A stretch of 64,000 nucleotides of DNA, from contig JADZCJ010000121.1 of the NCBI GenBank assembly GCA_020851635.1, forward strand, positions 41,399-105,398, read 5' to 3'. Positions 32,452-39,952 of this stretch are shown in pieces. Under the pieces are notes generated by a model. That model was not told the origin of the DNA. It saw only the letters and a program-made list of their open reading frames with translations, and did no database searches. Position numbers and translations under genes: made by a program. Numbering within the stretch: the first letter of the stretch is position 1; every line of letters begins with the position of its first letter. The stretch is from Anaerolineae bacterium. Lineage in GTDB: Bacteria > Chloroflexota > Anaerolineae > UBA4142 > SHND01.

Positions 32452-33629
32452 AAAATTTCAAGGGTCTCGCAAATCAATCTGAACTCGAGACGCTGCTTGC
32501 CGATCTCGTCGCAATCGAGAGCGTGAATCCCGCCTACAAGGGCGGAGAGCGCGGAGAGATTGCGGTGGGCGAATACGTGGCGGACTATATTCGCAAGCTG
32601 GGCATCGAACCCGAATTTCAGCCCGTGCTGCCTGGACGCCCCAATATTTTGGGACGGCTGCAAGGGGCACACGATGCGTGTTTGATTTTTGAAGCACACA
32701 TGGACACGGTCACGGCGGACCCGATGCCGGACGCATTTACGCCGTTGGTGCGCGAGGGGCGTCTTTATGGGCGAGGCGCGTGCGATGACAAGGCGTCGCT
32801 CGCGGCGATGATGTATGCGCTCAAGCTGTTAAAGGAATATGCCGCCGGGGGACATGCGGCTGTGCTCCTCGCCGCCGTGATAGATGAAGAGGTCGCCTAT
32901 CGCGGCGCGCTCAAATTAGCCGAGTCCAAACCGCGCGCACAAGGCGCAGTGGTGGGCGAACCGACGAATCTTGTGCCCGTGATTGCGCACAAAGGAGTCG
33001 TTCGCTTTCGCATCCGCACGCGCGGACGCGCGGTGCACACGTCGCGGATGCAGGAAGGGATCAACGCAATCTATCCGATGGTCGAGGCGATTCAGGCGCT
33101 GCGTGAGCAGGTCGAGCCGCGCCTGTCCGCCCGCGCGCTGCCGCGTTTGGGCGCACCCACCTTGTGCGTGAGCGTGATTCACGGCGGTTTGCAGGTAAAC
33201 ATGGTGCCGGATGAATGTGTGATTGAGATTGACCGCCGCACTGTGCCCGGCGAAACGGCGGACGAGGCGCTGGCGGAAATTGACGCCGCACTGGACTCGG
33301 TCCGCCAGCGCGAACCGAGTTATCGGATCGAGCGGCTCGCCCCCGACCTGCTCGATTATGCGCTGGACACGCCGCGCGGCGCCAAAATCGCGCAGGTGGC
33401 GCGCAAAGCGTGCGAAACGATTCGCGGCGAAACAGAATTTGGAACGGCGCCGTATGGCTCCGACGCCAGCAAACTCGCCGAGCTCGCGCACATCCCGAGC
33501 ATCGTCCTCGGTCCGGGTGACATTGCGCAAGCGCATACGGGGGATGAATGGGTTGAATTGATGCAGGTGGTGCAGGCGGCGGAAATTTACGCACAGCTGG
33601 CGGTAGAGTTTGTCCGGTATGACCATTGA
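32448..33629 (+). CDS. M20-family metallohydrolase (ArgE/DapE type)
   Basis: A 393-residue zinc amidohydrolase. Metal ligands: EAHMDTVTADP (His-Asp), GRGACDDKASLAAM (Asp bridge), VIDEEVAYRGAL (EE catalytic pair) and C-terminal THTGDEWVE (His). The family hydrolyses N-acyl amino acids and peptides (acetylornithine, succinyl-DAP, dipeptides). It is coupled to the preceding oxidoreductase and followed by a 244-base gap holding a palindrome, before the MBL gene. Likely part of amino-acid-conjugate catabolism. Confidence 0.92.
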   Translation: MKNFKGLANQSELETLLADLVAIESVNPAYKGGERGEIAVGEYVADYIRKLGIEPEFQPVLPGRPNILGRLQGAHDACLIFEAHMDTVTADPMPDAFTPLVREGRLYGRGACDDKASLAAMMYALKLLKEYAAGGHAAVLLAAVIDEEVAYRGALKLAESKPRAQGAVVGEPTNLVPVIAHKGVVRFRIRTRGRAVHTSRMQEGINAIYPMVEAIQALREQVEPRLSARALPRLGAPTLCVSVIHGGLQVNMVPDECVIEIDRRTVPGETADEALAEIDAALDSVRQREPSYRIERLAPDLLDYALDTPRGAKIAQVARKACETIRGETEFGTAPYGSDASKLAELAHIPSIVLGPGDIAQAHTGDEWVELMQVVQAAEIYAQLAVEFVRYDH

Positions 33630-33718
33630 GGCCTCGACGATGGATTCCACCGCAAAAACCTCAAAGGTCTGTCCTTGAACTCGTTATTCTGCGGAGCTTG
33701 ATTTGCCCAACATTTATA

Positions 33719-33776
33719 ACCGCGAATCTACGCGAATATATTTCAAAATTAGCGTGGATTCGCGTAGATTCGCGGT
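33719..33776. repeat. 58-bp perfect palindrome (intergenic)
   Basis: ACCGCGAATCTACGCGAAT (33,719-33,737) is the exact reverse complement of 33,758-33,776, with a 20-base loop. Its CGCGAATCTACGCGAA core also occurs in the ~193-bp repeat family at 38.1, 45.3 and 49.6 kb, so it is probably a relative or a solo half-element. It lies between the M20 and MBL genes; no gene is disturbed. Confidence 0.88.
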
Positions 33777-33873
33777 GTCCGGTCCCGTGCATTCAGGAAA
33801 TTTGTCAAACAATTTTGGTGAGATGGAATAGGAATCTGCCACGGGCAGTGAACGTGAATTGTGAATCGGAGTA

Positions 33874-34614
33874 ATGGTTATGCAATTGACTCGTCAAGTT
33901 CATCTCGTCGGCAGCGGGCGTCTCGGCTTGGAATTGTCGAATGACTTTGACTGCCATGTGTTTTTGCTTGACGGCGGCAGCGAAGCGGCGCTGATTGATG
34001 CGGGCGTTGGTCTCGAGACAGAAAAAATTCTCGAAAACATTCGCGCGACGGGGCTGGCGCACAAACTCACCAAGATTATTCTCACCCACGCGCACTCGGA
34101 CCACATGGGCGGCGCGGGAGAGCTGCGCGCGGCGCTTGATGCGCAGGTGATTGCGCCGGCGGAAGCGGCGGACTGGATTCGCGCGGCGGATGAAAAGGCG
34201 GTCAGTCTCGAACTCGCCAAGCGGGCGGGCTATTATCCGGAAGATTATCGTTTGCAGGGGAGCGCGGTGGACGTGGAAGTGCGCGAGGGCGACGTGATTC
34301 GGGTGGGAGAGCTGGAATTGGGCGTCATCGAAACGCCGGGGCATTGTCGCGGACACTGCAGTTATCTGGCGCGCGGCGAGCGAACACTGTTGTTTGGCGG
34401 CGACCTGGTTTTTTTCAACGGCGCGGTGATATTGCAAAATATTCCCGATTGTTCGATTCAAGATTATGCCGCCAGCGTGGACAAGCTGGAGGGCATGGAC
34501 GTGAACGCGCTGTTGTGTGGACACATGACGCTTCCGCTGCGGAACGGGCAGCGGCACATTGACCTGGCGATTCAGGCATTTCGCGGGTTAATGGTGCCCA
34601 AAAATTTGCTGTGA
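33874..34614 (+). CDS. MBL-fold metallo-hydrolase
   Basis: A 246-residue metallo-beta-lactamase-fold hydrolase. The metal-binding box is LTHAHSDHMGGAGELR (HxHxDH), followed by VIETPGHCRGHCSYLA and CGHMTLPL. Substrates cannot be assigned; lactone, thioester or nucleic-acid hydrolases share the fold. ATG 33,874 has GGAG at a good distance; ATG 33,880 is an alternative. The stop overlaps the next gene's GTG start (GTGA), so it is translated together with the M81 peptidase. Confidence 0.88.
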   Translation: MVMQLTRQVHLVGSGRLGLELSNDFDCHVFLLDGGSEAALIDAGVGLETEKILENIRATGLAHKLTKIILTHAHSDHMGGAGELRAALDAQVIAPAEAADWIRAADEKAVSLELAKRAGYYPEDYRLQGSAVDVEVREGDVIRVGELELGVIETPGHCRGHCSYLARGERTLLFGGDLVFFNGAVILQNIPDCSIQDYAASVDKLEGMDVNALLCGHMTLPLRNGQRHIDLAIQAFRGLMVPKNLL

Positions 34615-36071
34615 ACATCGCAATCGGAGGCATCTGGCACGAAACGAATACGTTTGCGCGCGATACCACACCGCTCGAGTCTTTTTATGCGTACCAGTTT
34701 GCGCGCGGGGCGGAAATGTCGAGGCGATACAAGAGCGTGCGGAATGAAATTGGGGGCATGATTGCAGGCGCGCGCAAAAATAGGTTCAAGGTCACTCCCC
34801 TTGTGTTTGCGGGCGCGGTGCCTTCGGGCATCGTTCAGCGCGACGCCTTTGAAACGCTCGCCGGGATGCTGTTGGACGATCTTGCGGCAATTGATGGTGT
34901 GGATGGAGTGCTGCTCGCTCTGCACGGCGCGATGGTTGTCGAGGGTCTGGACGACGCGGAAGGAGAACTCTTGCGGCGCGTCCGCGCGCTTGTCCGTGAC
35001 AAACCCATCGTCGCCACATTCGATATTCATGCCAACATGAGCGAGGATATGATGGCTCATGCGGATGTGTTGATCGGTTACGAGACCTACCCGCACGTTG
35101 ACGCGCACGAGCGCGGGATGCAGGCGGCGGACGTGATGCGGGGATTGGCGCGAGGACAAATTGACCCGACGGCCGTCTGGTACCCGCTGTCGCTGTTGAG
35201 TGTGCCGCAAACGCAGGGCACGGCGCAATCTCCCATGCGCGAGATCATGGCGCGGCGCGCCGAGATCGCTCAAGACCCATATGTCGTCTCTGCGAGCGTC
35301 ATCGCGGGGTATCCGTATGCGGATATCGAGCGCGCGGGCATGAGCATTCTCATCACGACCAACGACGAGACGGAATTGGCGCACGATTATGCCTACGAAC
35401 TGCACAAAATGATTTGGGAGCGGCGCGACGCGTTTCGGGCAAAGAATACACCGGTGGCGGCAGCTGTAAAAAAGGCGGCGGCGAGCACGACGACGCCCGC
35501 CATTCTTGTGGATGTGGCGGACAATATCGGCGGCGGCGCGCCGGGTGATGGCACTGTCTTGTTAAAGGGATTACTGGACGCACAGGCGCAAGCGGCAGTC
35601 GTCACGATCGCCGATCCGGAAGCGGTTGCGACGGCAATTGCGGCGGGTGTCGGTCAACCGGTGACGCTGCAAGTCGGCGGCAAGACCGATTCGATGCACG
35701 GGAGACCTGTGACGGTGCGCGGGACCGTTCGATTGATTTCTTCCGGCGAGTACGCGCATAAAGGGTCGTATATGACGGGGCAGGTCATGCGGATGGGGCG
35801 CACCGTCGTGCTCGATTGTGATGGGCTGACGCTTGTGCTCATGGAGCGCAAGACGATGCCGTTCGACGCAGAACAATTGCGGTCGCTCGGCATCGAACCC
35901 GCCGACCAGAAAATTATTGTTGTGAAATCCGCGATTGCGTGGCAAGCGGCATACGGCGACATTGCGCGCGAGGTGGTTTACGTTGACACGCCCGGCATTT
36001 GCACGGCAAACTTGAAAAAACTGCCGTATCAGAAGGTGCGGCGACCGATTTTTCCGTTGGAGGAGTTATGA
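34611..36071 (+). CDS. M81-family (MlrC-like) metallopeptidase
   Basis: A 486-residue protein of the M81/MlrC family, named after the enzyme that degrades linearised microcystin. Visible: GGIWHETNTFARDTTPL at the N-terminus, YPHVDAHERGMQAADVMRG, and the MlrC C-terminal domain DVADNIGGGAPGDGT with VRIYHKGSYMTG-like AHKGSYMTGQVMRMGR. The start is GTG 34,611, overlapping the preceding stop. The family is widespread in genomes that do not degrade microcystins; here it probably hydrolyses an unusual peptide or amide. It overlaps the next gene as ATGA. Confidence 0.9.
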   Translation: MNIAIGGIWHETNTFARDTTPLESFYAYQFARGAEMSRRYKSVRNEIGGMIAGARKNRFKVTPLVFAGAVPSGIVQRDAFETLAGMLLDDLAAIDGVDGVLLALHGAMVVEGLDDAEGELLRRVRALVRDKPIVATFDIHANMSEDMMAHADVLIGYETYPHVDAHERGMQAADVMRGLARGQIDPTAVWYPLSLLSVPQTQGTAQSPMREIMARRAEIAQDPYVVSASVIAGYPYADIERAGMSILITTNDETELAHDYAYELHKMIWERRDAFRAKNTPVAAAVKKAAASTTTPAILVDVADNIGGGAPGDGTVLLKGLLDAQAQAAVVTIADPEAVATAIAAGVGQPVTLQVGGKTDSMHGRPVTVRGTVRLISSGEYAHKGSYMTGQVMRMGRTVVLDCDGLTLVLMERKTMPFDAEQLRSLGIEPADQKIIVVKSAIAWQAAYGDIAREVVYVDTPGICTANLKKLPYQKVRRPIFPLEEL

Positions 36072-37117
36072 ATTTCGACAATTCGAGCTCGGACCGCCGC
36101 GCACAGATCAGAAAAATTCTCGCATCATTGCCGCGAGTCACTCTCGCGAACCTCCCAACCCCGCTGGAGGTGCTCCCGCGTCTCTCATCTGCGCTCGGCG
36201 GTCCGAAACTGTTTGTCAAGCGCGATGACCTGACCGGGCTGGCGTTTGGCGGCAACAAGACGCGGCAGTTGGAATTTGTGATGGCGGACGCGCTCAAAAA
36301 CAACCCCGAGATATTTGTCACGGGCGCCAACATCCAGTCCAACTGGTCACGCCAGGCAACAGCTGCCGCGGTCAAGATGGGCATTCCCATTGTCCTAGTG
36401 CTGCGAAACAGCGACATGCAGGAAATCCAGGGGAACGTTTTGCTCGATTACTGGATGGGCGCAGAGGTGCATTTTGTTGACGAGCCGGACATGACGCGGA
36501 TACAGGAGCATATTGACGACATGGTGGCGGAACTGCGCGGGCAGGGCATGCGGGCATTCAAACTCGATTCGTGGTCGCCGCTGACGGCGATTGGGTATGT
36601 CAATATGATGGTCGAGCTGCAGGAACAGTGCGAAACGCTGGACATTGCGCCGACGCGGCTGTGGCTCGCGGCGGCGGGTCCGACACAAGCGGGCATCGTA
36701 TTGGGCGCGCGGCTGCTCGAATGGGATATCAAGATTACGGGTGTCGCGCCCCTGCAGTGGACAAATGCGACAATGCCCGACCTCACCGCACAGGTTGCCA
36801 ATGAGGCGGCAGAAATGCTCGGTGTGGAACTGCGGATCACGCCGGACGAGATCGAAAATCTCGACGCGTATATCGGCGCGGGATATGCGATTCCGTCACC
36901 CGCGGGTCTGGACGCGATGCGGCTCGCGGCGCGCACGGACGCGCTGCTGCTCGACCCGGTTTATACGGGCAAAGCGATGGCAGGATTGATTGATCAAGTT
37001 CGGTTGGGGCATGTGACTGCGGAGGATACCGTCATCTTTGTGCATACGGGCGGACTGCCCGCCAATTTCGCCTATCGGCAAGCGATTCAAGAGATGAGCA
37101 AAGGAAACGAAACATGA
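36068..37117 (+). CDS. D-cysteine desulfhydrase / ACC deaminase-family PLP enzyme
   Basis: A 349-residue fold type II pyridoxal-phosphate enzyme. The PLP-lysine motif is KRDDLTGLAFGGNKTRQLEF, then GANIQSNWSRQATAAAVKMG, LDSWSPLTAIGYVNM and the C-terminal DPVYTGKAMAGLIDQVR, VFVHTGG-like IFVHTGGLPANFAY. This fits D-cysteine desulfhydrase and ACC deaminase relatives that act on D-amino acids or analogues. ATG 36,068 overlaps the previous stop; an in-frame upstream start is not needed. It also overlaps the next gene (ATGA). Confidence 0.9.
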   Translation: MNFDNSSSDRRAQIRKILASLPRVTLANLPTPLEVLPRLSSALGGPKLFVKRDDLTGLAFGGNKTRQLEFVMADALKNNPEIFVTGANIQSNWSRQATAAAVKMGIPIVLVLRNSDMQEIQGNVLLDYWMGAEVHFVDEPDMTRIQEHIDDMVAELRGQGMRAFKLDSWSPLTAIGYVNMMVELQEQCETLDIAPTRLWLAAAGPTQAGIVLGARLLEWDIKITGVAPLQWTNATMPDLTAQVANEAAEMLGVELRITPDEIENLDAYIGAGYAIPSPAGLDAMRLAARTDALLLDPVYTGKAMAGLIDQVRLGHVTAEDTVIFVHTGGLPANFAYRQAIQEMSKGNET

Positions 37118-38127
37118 GCGAAAAAATCCGCGTTGGGATTGCGGGAGCGGGATTCATCGGCGCGGTGCACGCGCAGGCATACATGCAGCTGCCCGATGTA
37201 GAGATCGTCGGCATCGCCGACCCGATTGCCGAAAAAGCCGCGCCCCTGGCCAAAGGGACCAACAGCCGCGCGTTTGCGGATTACGAAACGCTGCTTGCGG
37301 AGGGGATTGATATTTTGAATGTATGTCTGCCGCCAGAGCTGCATTTGCCCGCCGCCCTCGCCGCCGCGCGCAAACGCACGCACGTATTGATGGAAAAACC
37401 GATCGCGCGCACGGTGGCGGAGGCGGACGCGATGATCGAGGCGTGTCACAAGGCGGGCGTGAATCTGATGACGGGGTTCACCCATCATTTCTATCCCGAA
37501 ATGGTTCAGGCGCGCGAGATCGTGTCGAGCGGCGTCATCGGCAAACCGCTTATCGTTCACGATGCAATGAGCATCACCTATAGTTTTGTCCTGCCGTGGT
37601 ATCGTGACAAGGAGATTGCGGGGGGCGGCGTATTCATGTGCAACGGGGTGCATGGCTTGGACCGCGCGGCGTGGGTTATCGGGCAAAAGCCGGAAAGCAT
37701 CTGCGCGATCATCGAGCCGACGACGGGCAGGCGCGCCGAAGATTTTGGCTCGGCGCTCGCAAGATTTGACGGCGGCGTGCAGGGCAATTTTTTCCAGCAC
37801 TGGGGACCCTATCGTTCGCTGGACTGCGAGCTCCGCGTGTTTGGAGAGCAAGGGATGGTGCACGTGCACTCGTGGGACTCGGTCGAGACGCTGATCGGCG
37901 ACCGGCGCAGTATCACACATTTTTACAAGCCCGATCACGGGCTGGCGGACCGCACCATGCTGGGGATGGTGGCGGAACTGGACGAGATGGTGAACTCGGT
38001 CCGTGAAAAACGCCCGCCGAGCGTGACCGGTGAGGATGGACGCGCGGCGCTGGCGTACGTGTTTGCGATATACGAGTCGGCGGCGACCGGGCAATGGGTC
38101 CCCATCGCCTATTCCATCAAGCTTTAA
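37114..38127 (+). CDS. Gfo/Idh/MocA-family oxidoreductase
   Basis: A 337-residue NAD(P)-dependent oxidoreductase with VGIAGAGFIGAVHAQAYMQLP, HVLMEKPIARTVAEADA and a GGGVFMCNGVHGLDRAAW catalytic region. It is the last gene of the overlapping run started at 31.4 kb. The last codons (YSIKL and the TAA stop) lie in the left inverted-repeat end of a ~193-bp repeat element, so the original C-terminus was probably altered by the element. Function otherwise intact. Confidence 0.9.
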   Translation: MSEKIRVGIAGAGFIGAVHAQAYMQLPDVEIVGIADPIAEKAAPLAKGTNSRAFADYETLLAEGIDILNVCLPPELHLPAALAAARKRTHVLMEKPIARTVAEADAMIEACHKAGVNLMTGFTHHFYPEMVQAREIVSSGVIGKPLIVHDAMSITYSFVLPWYRDKEIAGGGVFMCNGVHGLDRAAWVIGQKPESICAIIEPTTGRRAEDFGSALARFDGGVQGNFFQHWGPYRSLDCELRVFGEQGMVHVHSWDSVETLIGDRRSITHFYKPDHGLADRTMLGMVAELDEMVNSVREKRPPSVTGEDGRAALAYVFAIYESAATGQWVPIAYSIKL

Positions 38128-38300
38128 TGAGCTGACAGATTCTGCCTCGACAACTCGGAGGAAAACGCGAATCTACGCGAAATTGAGCTAATTCTGATCT
38201 TTATTCGTCATTACGAAAAGCGTAACAATGATTCGTGCCAAGCCGCAGTTTGGCGAAATTCGCGTTTCCTTGCGTCAGTCAATAAAAGCTGCTCGGAATA
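38110..38300. repeat. ~193-bp palindromic repeat family, copy A
   Basis: An imperfect inverted repeat: TATTCCATCAAGCTTTAATG at the left and its related complement (CAATAAAAGCTGCTCGGAATA) at the right, with GGAAAACGCGAATCTACGCG / CGAAATTCGCGTTTCC inside. About 190 bases; similar copies lie at 45,273-45,465 and 49,624-49,816. It overlaps the end of the 37.1-kb oxidoreductase gene. Confidence 0.9.
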
Positions 38301-38323
38301 AGATTTCAACTTGAAGTAACCTT

Positions 38324-39946
38324 ATGTTTGACCTGATCATTTCGAACGGACGCGTAATTGACGGCGCGGGCAATCCGTGGGTGTGGGCGGATGTGGCGGT
38401 GGAGGGGGACCGGATCGTCGCGGTCGGCAAGCTCGCGGGCAGCGCGGCAAAGCGGGCGATCAATGCCGACGGGCAGTTTGTGACGCCGGGGTTTGTGGAC
38501 ATGCACACCCATTCCGATCTGCAATCGCTGGCGAACCCGCTTCAGGAATGCAAAACGCGCCAGGGGATTACGCTCGAAGTGATCGGGCAGGACGGGCTGG
38601 GGCTTGCGCCGGTCACCCGCGAAACTGCCGCGCAGCTGCGCTCGCAGTTGGCGGGTTGGAACGGCGACCCGCCAAATGTCGAGTGGGACTGGAACAGTGT
38701 CACCGAATATCTGGACCGTTTTGATCGTTCGGTCGCCGTAAATATCGCGATGCTTGTGCCGCACGGCACGGTGCGGATGGCAGTGATGGGGACGGAAAAT
38801 CGCGCGCCAACCAACGACGAGCTCGATCGGATGCGCGCGCTGACCGACCAATGTATGCGCGAGGGCGCGGTGGGGCTGTCAACGGGTTTGACCTATACGC
38901 CGGGAATGTATGCAACCGACGATGAGATCGTCGAATTGTGCCGGGTGATCCGTCCCTATGGCGGCTATTACTGCCCGCATCACCGCAATTACGGCATGTA
39001 TGCGATTCAAGGATACAGCGATTCGATCGAAATCGCGCGGCGCGCCGGTGTGCCCGTGAATCTCACGCACGCGCATTTTGGGTTTCCGGTCAACAAGAAT
39101 CGCGCGCCCGAGCTGCTGGCGCTGTTTGACGCGGCGCGGCGGCAGGGAGTGGACGTGACGCTGGACACCTATCCGTATATCGCGGGCGCAACCTACCTGC
39201 ACGCGTGCTTGCCGTCATGGGCGCACGAAGGCGGGATGGAGGCGACGCTGGCGCGACTGGAAAATCCCGAAACGCGCGCCCGCATTCGGCGTGAAATTGA
39301 AGTGGAGGGGTCGGACAGCTGGCACGCTGTCCCGATGGACTGGCACATGATCCAGATTGGCGGGACACCGAACGGGATTGATGCGTGGGCGGTGGGACTG
39401 CGGCTGGACGATGCCGCCGCCAAAGCGGGCATGACGCCCTTTGATTATTTTTGCGATCTATTGATGCGGACGCGGCTGGGCACATCGCAGCTGGCTTTTA
39501 TCGGCAACGAGGAAAATGTGCAGGCAATTTTGCAGCACCCGATTCACCTGGTCAGCAGTGACGGCATCCTGGTCGGCGATATGCCACACCCGCGCGGGTG
39601 GGGCTCGCATGTGCGTTTTCTGGCGCACTATGTGCGCGACCTGGGGCTGTTGACGTGGGAGGAGGGGGTACGACACATGACCTCGGCGGCGACGCAGCGG
39701 CTCGGCTTTTTGGACCGCGGGTTGGTGCGTCCCGGGATGATGGCTGACCTCGTCGTGTTTGATCCCGAAATATTGCGGGACACGGCGACATACGAGAACC
39801 CGCGCAGTTATCCGCTCGGGGTGTCGCACGTCGTCAATAACGGAACGCTCGTCGTCGAAAACGCGCAAATGACAGGGGCGACGCCGGGGCGGGCATTACG
39901 TTCGCCTTTTGGACGGGTACCGGAGCGGATGACGGGCGCGTTATAA
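38324..39946 (+). CDS. N-acyl-D-amino-acid deacylase (D-aminoacylase family)
   Basis: A 540-residue amidohydrolase. Zinc ligands sit in VDMHTHSDLQS (HxH), with GLTYTPGMYATDDEIVELCR, NLTHAHFGFP and the HPIHLVSSDGILVGDMPHPRGWG region typical of D-aminoacylases, plus the family opening LIISNGRVIDGAGNPW. The C-terminal FDRGLVRPGMMADLVVFD closes the beta sandwich. It should remove acyl groups from D-amino acids. It follows the overlapped catabolic run, separated by repeat copy A, and ends before a strong terminator. Confidence 0.93.
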   Translation: MFDLIISNGRVIDGAGNPWVWADVAVEGDRIVAVGKLAGSAAKRAINADGQFVTPGFVDMHTHSDLQSLANPLQECKTRQGITLEVIGQDGLGLAPVTRETAAQLRSQLAGWNGDPPNVEWDWNSVTEYLDRFDRSVAVNIAMLVPHGTVRMAVMGTENRAPTNDELDRMRALTDQCMREGAVGLSTGLTYTPGMYATDDEIVELCRVIRPYGGYYCPHHRNYGMYAIQGYSDSIEIARRAGVPVNLTHAHFGFPVNKNRAPELLALFDAARRQGVDVTLDTYPYIAGATYLHACLPSWAHEGGMEATLARLENPETRARIRREIEVEGSDSWHAVPMDWHMIQIGGTPNGIDAWAVGLRLDDAAAKAGMTPFDYFCDLLMRTRLGTSQLAFIGNEENVQAILQHPIHLVSSDGILVGDMPHPRGWGSHVRFLAHYVRDLGLLTWEEGVRHMTSAATQRLGFLDRGLVRPGMMADLVVFDPEILRDTATYENPRSYPLGVSHVVNNGTLVVENAQMTGATPGRALRSPFGRVPERMTGAL

Positions 39947-39952
39947 CAACTG

